A stretch of DNA of 64,000 bases, taken from NCBI RefSeq assembly GCF_026914185.1, contig NC_070562.1, positions 1,116,001 to 1,180,000 of the forward strand, given 5' to 3'. Origin of the DNA: Puccinia triticina. Lineage: Eukaryota; Basidiomycota; Pucciniomycetes; Pucciniales; Pucciniaceae. Shown here piece by piece: positions 1 to 9,897 of this stretch. A program made the translations under genes and the position numbers. Below the pieces are notes generated by a model. It saw only the letters and a program-made list of their open reading frames with translations. It did no database searches and was not told the DNA's origin. How positions within the stretch are numbered: the first letter of the stretch is position 1; the number at the start of each line of letters is the position of its first letter.

Positions 1-140
1 GGTATTCCAACTCCCTCGTTCCTTCTCAACAAATCCCCCCCCCCGAACCGCTATCACCTTGTTTGACTTTTCCCAATACTTTTCGCAGGACCACCGACGA
101 GGGCAGCACTTAAGCACCATCCCCTCCACCGACTGCCACG
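1..140 (+). repeat. Degenerate LTR remnant related to the LTR of element D
   Basis: The stretch resembles the last third of the element D LTR (49545-49697). Shared blocks include GGTATTCCA, CCCTCGT, GAGGGCAGC and CACCATCCCCTC, in the same order and spacing. It is cut by the window edge on the left and decays after about position 140. No coding sequence is visible. Between here and 230 nothing else is recognisable. Confidence 0.5.
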
Positions 141-234
141 GCTCAGACCCAACAGGAGTCCATAGCGTGGTGATATGTATGTACAGTCTTCTTCCCTATT
201 CAGTCCACCATTCCTGAATATCTGAAAAATACGT

Positions 235-1045
235 TATGGAACTCTGGCCGGTGCTAGGCCGGCAGCAGTTCGGGGAGGGGAAAGAAAGAAAAGAAAAGAG
301 ACTAAGGAATATGCCCTCCGGGTGTTTGGCCGATAAAGAGCGCCGAGATTCGTGTAGCGTTGGGGGGGGGTTTGATTTTACGACGGCTAGAGATGCGCGT
401 CGGCGATTTTGTTTGAGAGAGGAGCCGGGGATACTGCCGGCGGGGTTGTGATCTAAACCAGAGAGTTGGAAGAGATCGGCGTTGCGGGGAACTTGAACTT
501 TAACAAGCTGATACTTCGGGCAGACAGTTGCCAAGACTTATAACTTTGAATTTTTGATGGAGAAACTGAAAATTATGGTTCAGAGTAGGTCCATGCCGCT
601 CCAAAGCCTGAGTTCAAACTGAACTCAAACCTTGGAGTTGGTGACATGTAGCAGACATCTCATCACAACCTAGCGCGCACGCGCGCGCAACAACAACACG
701 AGACAAAAGACAGAAACAAACCCAAACAAAACAGAAACAAAACAAACCAACCCTCCTCATACAAAACCTATCCAACGCGCGCAATGTGAAAGAGGAAATA
801 ACAAAACATGATGAAAGATAAACTTAAAAGAAAACAGGACCAAGAAAGCCAAAACACAAGGAAGAGGGGGGGGGGAAGAAGACCTGAAACGCCTCGAGGA
901 TGCGCGCCACGCCGCGCCGTTGAACTTGAGGAGGCCTCGAGGGCTGAAAGCTGAATCTTGATGTCTTGAGTCTTGACGTCCTCTGGTGCGCGCCGTGCGC
1001 GGCAAAAAGCTTGATTCCTCCGCGTGTACCAGATTGCCCACCACA
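235..1045 (-). repeat. Element A 3' LTR
   Basis: 811 bp. Read on the minus strand it begins TGTGGTGGGC and ends GAGTTCCATA, so the last dinucleotide is TA rather than CA. The adjacent minus-strand sequence GGGTGGA (plus 1046-1052) is the likely polypurine tract priming plus-strand synthesis. Open frames listed inside this LTR occur in both LTR copies and are not credible genes. Confidence 0.92.
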
Positions 1046-1052
1046 TCCACCC
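1046..1052 (-). other. Element A polypurine tract
   Basis: Minus-strand GGGTGGA directly precedes the TGTGG start of the 3' LTR. The same tract type precedes the 3' LTR of D (GGGTGGA at 48970-48976) and, in diverged form, those of B and E. Confidence 0.6.
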
Positions 1053-1159
1053 ACGACTTGCAGTCTGTCCCTAGACTGCTTGTCCAGTACCGTGCCTAAA
1101 GAAAATCCAAGTCCTAGAAAGAAAAGACAGAAAGGAAAAACAACCAGGGGCCTCCGCGG

Positions 1160-1250
1160 TGCTCACGAACGTGGCATAAAGTAGAGTTTTGACAAAAGTG
1201 CGGTAGTAAATACCCAGAGGTGCATACTTGGAGGGGGAACTTCCTTCTGG
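1160..1250 (-). repeat. Dispersed module, copy at the integrase end of element A
   Basis: Minus-strand order: GGAAGTTCCC, then TATGCACCTC, GGGTA, TTTGTCAAAAC, GCCAC and GTGAGC. This is the same layout as the leader and linker copies in A and D. The integrase ORF runs through it. Confidence 0.55.
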
Positions 1251-2424
1251 TCAAGAATGTCCCCGCGAGAAAAGAACCGCTTCACTTGGTCCGCGGCAAA
1301 GCGCCGCTTGAGCTCCGTCCCGTCCAGCTCCGCCAAAACATACGACCCTCCCTCAACCTGCTTCACGACGCGGTAGGGGCCATTCCATCGATGCGCAAAT
1401 AACTGCCCCCACTGCGTCTCAAGAGACCGATTGTAAGCGAGGACCTGGTCTCCCGGCTTGAAGGGTTCGCGCAACCGCCCAGAATGCTTCTCTTCCCAAT
1501 AGCGCACCAAATCCGCGCGTGATTCCATCATTTTTCGATAAGCGATGCCGCGCGTCTCCTCGCTACGCTCCAGCTGCCGGGAGCGCGCGACAAGAAGGTC
1601 GGTGGTGCTCGTGACCTTGTCCCAATCGACACCGAGATATGACTCGATCTCCAGATCCAGAGGAAGGACGGCCCGCTGGCCAAAAACTATCTCGTAGGGG
1701 GAATACCCTGTAGTGCGCTTGGTCGAGATGCAGTCGGCGAAGAGAACCAAAGGGAGAAACTTCCTGCAATTCTTGCCGCTTTCCCCAGCTAGCTTCACCA
1801 GCGCGGCTTTGAGAGGACCGTGCCCGCGCTCGACCATGCCCTGCCCCTCCGGGTAATAAGGTGTAGAGACTCTATGCTTCCCTGGCAAGGCTCGCAGCAT
1901 CTCCGCTAGTGCGCCGCCGAATTCGGAACCTCCGTCAGTCGAATATGCTTGCGCCAATCCGTAGCGCATCGTCCAATGTTCCTGAAGGAAGGCAGCGACC
2001 GCCTCCGAAGTGAGATTGTTGATGATTTTCGCCTCAACCCAGCCCGAGAAATCATCTCGAGCAACAATCAAATACTTGGCGCCACTCGCCTTCAGGTGAA
2101 CCGCATCCATGGATACTCGACCAAAAACCGTCGCCTCGCCCGTTGGGTAGCGTATCTCCTGAGGGCGTCGCAAGTCCTTCTTCTGACACGCTTCGCAAGT
2201 TTGACACCACTTGACCACCCTTCCTTCAGCAAAGGCCACCAAAAACGCTTGGCCACCCGCCGGTACGTTTCTGTGGAGCCCCTATGGCCCAATTCCTCAT
2301 GAAGCTTCATCAGTATTTCGTGCTGCTTTGACGGGATGGTCACCACGATTCTAGGCAGAGGACTTCCCCTCTTCATCAGACGTCCGGCTTGTAGAAAGAA
2401 ATCCGCAGACCGCCGCTTCGGCAC
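1163..2424 (-). pseudogene. Element A integrase (frameshifted)
   Basis: The zinc-binding part (HEELGHRG, then WCQTCEACQK, an H-H-C-C pattern) sits at about 2100-2300, and the catalytic core follows. The core triad is visible as D in SMDAVH, D in STDGGSEFG and E in GMVERGH. A C-terminal GPY-type module (RWNGPYRVV) follows, and the frame then runs on to 1163. Two frame changes, near 2415 and near 2222, separate the end of the RNase H ORF, the zinc finger and the core. No chromodomain is seen after the GPY module. One family position reads FADCISTK where B, D and E have FADRISTK. Integrase would insert element cDNA into host DNA. The catalytic residues survive but the reading frame does not. Confidence 0.85.
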
Positions 2425-5400
2425 AAAATTCTTTGGGACTCATTCCCTCTGGCTTGAGCAAAGTACCCAGAAAACACTCCAGATCGCGCCAATACCCTTG
2501 CTGGTATCCATCGTAGCGACCATCCTTTCCCAGCGCAGAGTATGAATGCCTTGCCCGGATATTGGGGGCCTCCTCGTCGAAATCCGACGGCGGGTCTGAG
2601 TCACCATCCTCCCACGGACGGCGCGAGAGTCCATCTGGCATAGTGAATGATTTTCCCGGTTTGTGGACGATTTCGAAGGAAAAAAGCTGGATAAAGGCTA
2701 CCCAACGAGTCATGGGGGCGTTGGGAAGACTAGGAGCATTGATCATTTCAATCAGTGAATGGGCATCCACCTGTAGTTCGAAGTGCTGCCCCCATAAGAT
2801 CGTCTGAAGCTTCTTGAGCACCCGTGCGACGCCGCACAGCTCGAGCTTGGGCTGAGAATAGCGAGATTCCACGTCCGAAAAGAGCAAAGATTCGTAAAGG
2901 GCGGGCCTGTCTAAGCCGTTCTCATCTTCTTGGGTAAGTACCGCACCTGCTGCGTGAAAACTCGAGTCCATGGCCAGCTTGATCTTGCCCGCCTCAGGCC
3001 CGTATTGAATCTTAACCAAAACTATATCGCGGCCTACCACGACCTTAAGCTTCTGAAATGCTGCTTCGCACTCCGCCGTCCAGTCCCAATCAGCGTCCTT
3101 GCGCGTCAATCGTCGTAACGGCAGGCAAGTCTCAGATAGAGACGGGATAAAAATTCGCACGTAGACTACGACTCCCAAGAAGCCCCGCACCTCTGTCGCG
3201 TTTACTGGGGTTGGCCAGGAGAGAATCTTGTTAATCTTTGCTTTTGCCATCCGTCTCCCTTCCTTGCATACTACATGCCCCACGATGTCCAATGCTGGCA
3301 CACATGCGGCCAGCTTCGACGCCGAGACCGTCAACCCAGACTCTTCGATACGAAAGAGGACCCGCTCCAGTGTTGTTGCGTACTCCCATATAAAACGCCG
3401 AATTCCCGGGTGCCAAGGGAGCCGCTCATTATCATAGTCAGACGGTGGGCCTTTGATGCCCCCATCGTCTATGAAGATTCCGCATGATCTGGAATCTCCT
3501 CCTGGAGAATCCACACCATTTGTGCCTGGTAGACGGCTACGGAGTTGGTGGCTCCTTGAGGTAGACGTGTGAGCTGAAATCGTCCGAGTGGCGTATCAAA
3601 AGTCGTGAGCGGTCGAGAAATCGGGTCCAAGGCGCGCTCATCGTAGCCACCCATTATGTCCCCCAAACCGTAGCAGGATCTTCCCGCAAACGACTCCACA
3701 AATTCCTCCGTAGCGGGTGGAACGCCCGCGTCTTTGACAGTCACTTTATTAAGGGCTTGGAGGTCGTGTACTACTCGAATTTTGCCGTTGCTCTTCAGAA
3801 CACAAAAGACCGGACTTGTGTAGCTTGAAGTGGATTGCTCGTACAAACCAGTCTTGACACGTTCCCGGATGACCTGAATGTACTCTTCCAGCTTTGCGGC
3901 CGGTATTGGAATGCGTTTCTTCTGCCAGGGTAAGTGCTCTACTACGGGGATGATGTAGGGTAACCCATAAGAGTCCTTTAACAACCCCCGCTCTTGTTCC
4001 GTGAATGCTATAGCGCCGTTCCTTTCGGCTAAGACGTTCTTGATGACGTTAAGTTCGTCCGGGTATAACCACCCATCGGGTCCAAAGTTCACGACCCGCA
4101 GACGCTCCTCGGTTACGCGTCCCTTAGGAACAAAAGCTCCCGCCATTGATCTCGGCAGTTTGCGATACGGGTCCCGGGAAAGTGGCGGCCTGCGAAGCGG
4201 CGGGTTAATTTCCTGGGGCATTGGTTGGTTGACAGGCCGGACTTTGCAAGCTACCGGTTTATATTTGGCCGCAAACACCAGGAATTCTCCCGCCCTCCAT
4301 GAGTCCAGCAACGCCAACTGCTCCTGATAGCGCAGTCCACTCTCCATCAACGCCCAAGTTCGATGCTCCCTCCGATCTTCAAACGGCGATTTATCTGAAT
4401 AGGAAAAGCCAGAATTTTGGGGACCGCTCACGACTGTGGCACGTGATAGTGTCTCGAAAGCTTTGGTAGCAAGTACCCTCGGAGGTGCATATTGGTAAGA
4501 ACTTACTTCTATTCCAATGTCTTTCCGCGGCAACCCAAACTCCAACCTTCCTCCTTCACAATCCAAAACCAAGGGCGCTAGTTTACCCTCTTTGCGGAGA
4601 AAGTCCTCGACCGCCGAGCCGGGCTCCGCATCTGCAGAGGGTACATGGCAAAAGCGTCCAAGGCTCACATGTGTGGTGACGTAATGTTTTCGACTTGGTG
4701 TAGAAGGACCCTCGGAGGTGCATAACTGGGAGGAACTTACTTCTAGTTCTCCCAACCTCCGCGCCACTACTCTTCCCTCCTCCGTCGTTCCATAATTCGC
4801 TAGTTTCACCTCATCGCGGAGGATCTTTAGTTTTCCCTCGTTGCGGAGGCTCGGGAGTTTAGACTCATTGCGGAGTATTACTAGATTAATCTCATTGCGG
4901 AGGACGTCATAGGACGTATCTAGTTTATTCTTGTTATGGAGCCGTGAAAGATCTGAGCCTGACGATAGTTTTTCCTCATTACGGAGGCGTGAAGTAACGG
5001 CTAGTTTATTCTCGTCGCGGAGACTCGTGGACAGAATTGCCAAGCCATCTAGAGGGGAAGAACACGAGGGAAAACCGGTGGGGCTCACAACTGTGGCGCA
5101 TGGTAGAGTTTTCGACGACAAGGTGGCATCTTGCCCGGAGGTGCACGATTGGGAGGAACTTACTTTTAGTTCTCCCTGCCTCCGCGGGCACCCATTCTCC
5201 TCCGCTACATCCACCATCATTAGACCTTCGCGCAGAGACCCAGAAACTTGAGGAAACTTAAGAGAAACTTGGGGAGAATTGATTGAGAGCGCTGAATTGG
5301 CCGCAGGAAATATTTTTGCTGAGTTTTGAGTGATTTTTGAATGTTTTTTGAAATTTTCGGATTGGTTTTCTTGTTGAACATGGGAAGAGAAAGAGAAATA

Positions 5401-5489
5401 AGACCTGTGAGTTCCTTGAGAGAAAGTTGATCTAGCGGCAAGATTTCGGAACTCTAGATTAGATCTGCCGCCTCCCAAATCAACCGCAT
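2351..5489 (-). pseudogene. Element A reverse transcriptase and RNase H (frameshifted)
   Basis: The ORF enters from the -1 frame at the slippery site 5493-5499. It starts with a long repeat-rich linker containing LRNExKL-like units (about 5000-4780). RT motifs follow: RERVKTGLYEQSTSSYTSP, VVHDLQALNKV, the GDIMGGYDER block and RLPQGATNS. The frame breaks near 3485 (EIPDHA) through an apparent one-base deletion. The other frame resumes with the catalytic FIDDGG. RNase H follows with acidic positions in AMDSS, KLELCG and VDAHS, then the usual PGKSFTMPDGLSRR tail. These domains copy element RNA into DNA. The two-frame break makes this copy inactive. Confidence 0.88.
4424..5169 (-). repeat. Three dispersed-module copies in the protease-RT linker of element A
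   Basis: Copies lie at 4424-4511, 4661-4748 and 5082-5169. Each reads AAGTAAGTTC, a CTCCCA-like block, GCACCTCCG, a variable stretch with CGAAA, CAC and GTGAG. Each is in frame and encodes a variant of EVSSSQ-(L/S)-CTS. Units rich in LRNExKL lie between the second and third copies (about 4780-5035). Confidence 0.65.
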
Positions 5490-6292
5490 CTACAAAAAAT
5501 GACGGCCCTCCAGAGGGTCATCGCGAGCCTTTCCCTTGTGAGAAAGAACCGCCTTGCGCCCATGGCCGGGAAAGTCGCGCTCCCAGCGTCCGGAATCCAC
5601 CGAGCATAAAGAGACTTCGATCTTGCGGCCCGTCGAATCCGGCAAGAGGATCCGCTCGCCCACTTGGTTGTCGAAATTCAAGGTTGCATTGAAATCCATG
5701 AGGAACGGTCGGCCGAAAATAAGGGGCCCATCCATACGTGTGATCCAGAAATGACACGAGCCGACAATCGTCTTTCCCACTCGAATTGGGATGTCTTCTG
5801 CGACCCCAACGAGTTCACACGCCTGGTTTCCGATCCCGTACACCGCAGAACTAAAATTTACGCGAGGACTAATGTTAAACTTATTAGCCATGGCGTCCAA
5901 AATCAAATTTAACTGGGAACCCGAGTCGATTAACGGGAGGGCGTTACTCTCCTCGTCGCTGACCAAACACGGCATGAAACCTAGTGGACAAGAATAAAGC
6001 CTCATCCCGTCGATCCGCCCTTCGCCTTCCGAGTCCTCTGCCAGCGTTCCAGATGACACCCTCATCTCATCCGCCCCGACCTCGACGCGCCGTCGTGAAA
6101 CCCACTTCTTCATACCTTTGGCTACTGACGGGGCCACGGCCAACAACTTCGATACAGTGACGTTCGGCACATTGACGTCAAACATCTTCTTGAGTATCAC
6201 GTCCGCCGCATTGGGGTGGTCCTTGGAGATACCACGCTCAAAGCGCACCTTAGGGGTCGGCGGGATTGTCTTGGACGTCGACGGCGCGGCGG
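5490..6292 (-). pseudogene. Element A protease segment (end of Gag-Pro)
   Basis: This is the C-terminal piece of the gag-protease ORF, cut off from its N-terminal part by element B at the GCGG duplication 6289-6292. The aspartic protease motif is LPLIDSGSQLN (D-S-G), followed by the FGRPFLMD block typical of retropepsins. The frame ends with TAG at 5490-5492 immediately after a U-UUU-UUG heptamer. The first residues of the frame as it stands come from LTR B and are not native. Confidence 0.85.
5493..5499 (-). promoter_or_regulatory. -1 ribosomal frameshift heptamer, element A
   Basis: On the minus strand the zero-frame codons are T-TTT-TTG followed directly by the stop TAG. A -1 slip enters the frame of the RT ORF. 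The heptamer fits the X-XXY-YYZ rule, and matching sites occur in B and D at the same protease/RT boundary. A downstream stimulatory structure was not assessed. Confidence 0.75.
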
Positions 6293-7255
6293 TGTGGTGC
6301 TCCATTCCAAACCATAAGTAGTATTTTATTGCTTTTCTTTACATACATTCATCATTACATTTCCCATTTCCCCCATAACCCTTCACAAATACTTCATTAT
6401 TATTGCATATTCAGATTCTACGCCAAATTTCACCTATAGTCACTCATACATAGTACCCCCTTATCTTCAATGGTTCAGTAGTTATATAAGGATATAAGAC
6501 TTACAGACAACCTACATTCTTCATTAGTTACAATACTCATTTCATTAGTAACCTACTTGAATCATTACAGTAAATTCCTTTTACATATTTATTCTCACAT
6601 ACTAAACCCTTTACATACATTTCTCATTATGTACTATGCCTATTGTACACATTACATCATTGGATCTGTGCTTACCTCTTTCAGTAGTGCTCATCATTAC
6701 AAGTAGTTACTATGTTCTCATCACTCTTCCCCATTAGTACATTCTTTTATTCCCATAACCAGCATTCCCCTTTCAGCATTGCTCATCATTACATACTGTT
6801 ACTATGTTCACATCACTCTTCCTCATTTGTACAACCTTCATTCTCATAGCCAGAACTCCTTATTGTCTGTGCTCATCCTTCCTTCATATAAGAACTGTCT
6901 TTCCCCCCTCACTTGTACCTTATGCAGAATTTATAGATAATTTTAGATACAGAAATTATAAGTGCCCATTCTCATCAACCCCTTGCCATTAAACCTTGCC
7001 ATTGCATTCCCCACTCTCATCACTCCTCCAACTCTCTTACCCTCAGTAGTCAGTAGTTAAAGCTCATAGTACTAGCTCCTAAGATCAAGCAGAAATCAGC
7101 CACACCTTTTTCTTCTTTTTCTTAGTGTTACTCTCATCCCCTCAGCATTAGTCAGGAAGGCAGCCTCATCAGCACCCTTGCATAGCTTACATTAGTACTA
7201 GTGTTGCTATCCATTTCCCTTCCAAGCTCTATTCTCCCCCTTGAGTAGTTCCACA
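6293..7255 (+). repeat. Element B 5' LTR
   Basis: 963 bp, TGTGGTGCTC to AGTTCCACA. A TATA-like TATATAAG lies at 6483-6490. The LTR is AT-rich with many CATTAC/TACATT runs. The primer-binding site follows directly. Confidence 0.93.
6483..6490 (+). promoter_or_regulatory. TATA-like box in the element B 5' LTR
   Basis: TATATAAGG about 190 bp inside the LTR; the same sequence recurs in the 3' LTR at 16234-16241. The position suits a Pol II promoter for genomic RNA. The transcription start was not determined. Confidence 0.45.
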
Positions 7256-7257
7256 AG

Positions 7258-7276
7258 TGGTGTCCCAACAGTGGCC
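7258..7276 (+). other. Element B primer-binding site
   Basis: Two bases after the LTR end comes TGGTGTCCCAACAGTGGCC, which starts with TGG as expected for pairing to a tRNA CCA end. Element E carries the same site in inverse orientation at 43688-43704. The tRNA species is not assigned. It is clearly not the tRNA-Tyr used by A and D. Confidence 0.75.
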
Positions 7277-7479
7277 TTTCTATACTTCAGATATCTTCAG
7301 CTCTAGTAACACTCTTACCATCAGCTACATACTACTTCACCTACACTCCTCATACTCCTTTCTTTACAAATCAACTCCCTGCTTTTAGAATCAACTTCAA
7401 CCAACAGTAACACTATCAGCATCTCCACTATCAACCTTCAACACCCTTCAGATCTAGAGTCAACTTATCTGCTTCAATC

Positions 7480-9897
7480 ATGTCTGCCCAAGGATCTCCC
7501 AACACCAATGTTGCTCCCAGTCTTTACCCTCCAGTGGATCCATCCAGTAATGCTGCAGTTCAGGACTCCACCACTTCCAACACTGGTCAGACTCAGGTTC
7601 CTCCCAATGGTCCAGGTTATCAACCTTCTTCCAATGCTCCAGATCCCCAGGGTTCTTCTACTCCACAAGTCAACTCCAGTTCTTACAGACCTCCACCTGG
7701 ACCTCAGACTTCCAGTATCCCTAGATACACAGGATATAGAGATACCAATCAGCTTTCAGAAGATTCAGAAGATTTAAATGCACCACCACCCCGCTTTCCC
7801 AGGTTCCAGCGCCAAAGGGATGACTCAACACACTCTACCAGGTCCAACACTCACTTTTTAAATAGGGAACCAGCTATGCCTAGGTATGAGGATCCTGTCA
7901 GCAGAGGAGTAAAGATCAAACCCATGGACAAAGAGCTCTTCTTTGATGGAACCAACATGCCTGTGGAGAAGTTCATTAGAAGGTATGAAAGTGCTGGAAG
8001 AGATGATGGTGCTAACTCTAAGGAACTGGCTGGACAAATCATTGCTTTTATCAAAGGGTTGGACCTTAAGGATGAAGTGGAAGACATGTCAGGCCATGAA
8101 AACTTGGATTGGGAAACCCTGAAGAAACAGCTACTCACCAGGTTTGGAACTTCTCAGCCATTGGTCAGATATACCAGGGAGGATCTCAGGAAACTAGTCT
8201 ACAAATCTGCCCAGGATGGAGGAATCAGCACCTTGGAAACCTTCAACACATTCAGAAACAAGTTTGAAACCATCACTCACTACTTGGTAAGAATGGGGTA
8301 CAGTACCAGCCTGGAGGAATTCAGACACCTTCTTTTGGAAACTCTTCACAAGGATCTGGATCAAAGAGTTACTAGGAGCTTGATGAGGGACAATCAAATG
8401 CTAGCCTCAAAGAATGGAGGTGATATCTTGCCAGACACTGAAACTCTTCTTACCTACATTCACCAGGAAGTTTACTCAAGATCAGTGGTCAACAGAAGGA
8501 CTGAATGGAGGGCAGAAGAGAAATTCACTTTGGACAACTCACCTAGGACCTCCAAACCCACACCTGCTACTCAGGGAACTGCTCCTACTGCTTCTATTTC
8601 TCTGGACAAACAAGTGGAACTCCTTACCAAACAACTTGCATCCCTTACTGCTGGCAAAGGACTACCTCCCCACATGGACAAACCTGCTAGGACCTGGCCA
8701 TTCAAATGCTATTATTGTCATCAGGAAACCCATGGAACCAACAGCTGCTCTCAACTTGCCCAGGACATGTCTAGTGGTGCTGTTATCAAGGATGGAAGAG
8801 ATTACAGACTTCCAGACAAATCAGTTATTCCCTGGATTCCAAGCAGACCAATCAGAACCCCAGTGGAAGAGTACTCTAAAACTAAGCTCACATCTTCTTT
8901 TGGCCAACTAGAGGAGGACCCAGTCTATTATCAAACCCATAGTTATGAAGCAGACCTTGGAAAGAGGACTAGAAACAACTCTAAGGATCAGGATGAAGAG
9001 GAATCAGCCAAGGCAGACAAAAGGATCAGGAAGGAGAAACAGGACCTAATGGACATGGATACAGAGGACTTACTTCACATGACACAGCCCCCTACTCCTA
9101 GTGCTTCCAAATCCCCTACTTCAAAAGGCTCCCCTCAGGTCAGATTCCAGGATAAGGACAAGGATTCAACCACTGCACCTAAGGACAAACCAGTTAAGAA
9201 AACCTATTTGGAAAAGACTTTGGCCAAGGAGTACCCAGGAATTGAAGAGGAGGTGGCTAGTAGGATGTTGACTGCAGGAAAGATGGAGTTGGCCTTTGGA
9301 GAAATCTTTGCTATATCACCAGGAGTTACTGACTGTATTAGGAAGAAGATAACCAACAGAAGGGTCCCATTGGATGGTGTCAAATCAGCAAACTTCACAG
9401 ACATGGAGGATGGAGAAGAACCAGCACAGGAGCAACCCACTACTCACTACTCCTGCCCCCTTGGATACATCACCATCACTATTGGAGGAGAGAAACATCA
9501 AGCACTCTTGGATACTGGCTCTATGGTCAACATTATTCCTGAAACTCTTGCACATAAACTTGGATTGGTACTCACTGCTAAATCTATGAAGCTCAAAGGA
9601 ATTGGAGGCCACCTTACTGATATACCTGGAATTGCTGAAGATGTGGAGGTAACCATTGGGAAAGTAGTCAGGACAGTTCATTTCTGGGTAGCCAAAGGAC
9701 CAGTTCAGATGATTATTGGAAAGCCTTTCTTGATGGATGTCTCAGCTAACATCAACTACAATGGAGCCAGAGGAGAAGCACTTTCAATCATGGATTCAGC
9801 TGGTCAGACTTTTTTGGTTCCAATCATACTCCCCAGTAATCAGAAGTGGGAAACCAGCATACCTTCCAATTCTGGACTGGTAAATTTTTTAGATTGA
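7480..9897 (+). CDS. Element B Gag-protease polyprotein (805 aa)
   Basis: ATG at 7480 is the first in a leader with no competing long ORF. The N-terminal 130 residues are Pro/Ser/Gln-rich and probably disordered. A capsid-like helical region spans roughly residues 140-340 (MDKELFFDGTNMPVEKFIRRYE onward). A CCHC zinc knuckle CYYCHQETHGTNSC (CX2CX4HX4C) at about residues 410-423 would bind element RNA. A charged linker follows, then an aspartic protease with ALLDTGSMVN at about residue 675 and GKPFLMD. The ORF ends with TGA at 9895 just after a U-UUU-UUA slippery heptamer, so RT is made as a -1 fusion. This is the structural protein and maturation protease of the cytoplasmic particle. Frames inside it are shadows. 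Confidence 0.93.
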   Translation: MSAQGSPNTNVAPSLYPPVDPSSNAAVQDSTTSNTGQTQVPPNGPGYQPSSNAPDPQGSSTPQVNSSSYRPPPGPQTSSIPRYTGYRDTNQLSEDSEDLNAPPPRFPRFQRQRDDSTHSTRSNTHFLNREPAMPRYEDPVSRGVKIKPMDKELFFDGTNMPVEKFIRRYESAGRDDGANSKELAGQIIAFIKGLDLKDEVEDMSGHENLDWETLKKQLLTRFGTSQPLVRYTREDLRKLVYKSAQDGGISTLETFNTFRNKFETITHYLVRMGYSTSLEEFRHLLLETLHKDLDQRVTRSLMRDNQMLASKNGGDILPDTETLLTYIHQEVYSRSVVNRRTEWRAEEKFTLDNSPRTSKPTPATQGTAPTASISLDKQVELLTKQLASLTAGKGLPPHMDKPARTWPFKCYYCHQETHGTNSCSQLAQDMSSGAVIKDGRDYRLPDKSVIPWIPSRPIRTPVEEYSKTKLTSSFGQLEEDPVYYQTHSYEADLGKRTRNNSKDQDEEESAKADKRIRKEKQDLMDMDTEDLLHMTQPPTPSASKSPTSKGSPQVRFQDKDKDSTTAPKDKPVKKTYLEKTLAKEYPGIEEEVASRMLTAGKMELAFGEIFAISPGVTDCIRKKITNRRVPLDGVKSANFTDMEDGEEPAQEQPTTHYSCPLGYITITIGGEKHQALLDTGSMVNIIPETLAHKLGLVLTAKSMKLKGIGGHLTDIPGIAEDVEVTIGKVVRTVHFWVAKGPVQMIIGKPFLMDVSANINYNGARGEALSIMDSAGQTFLVPIILPSNQKWETSIPSNSGLVNFLD

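Noticed and set aside
196..1184. Overlapping ORFs of 60-147 codons at 196-1184, 19430-20383 and 33108-33579
   Set aside because: They lie in LTRs, recur in every LTR copy and often overlap in two or three frames.
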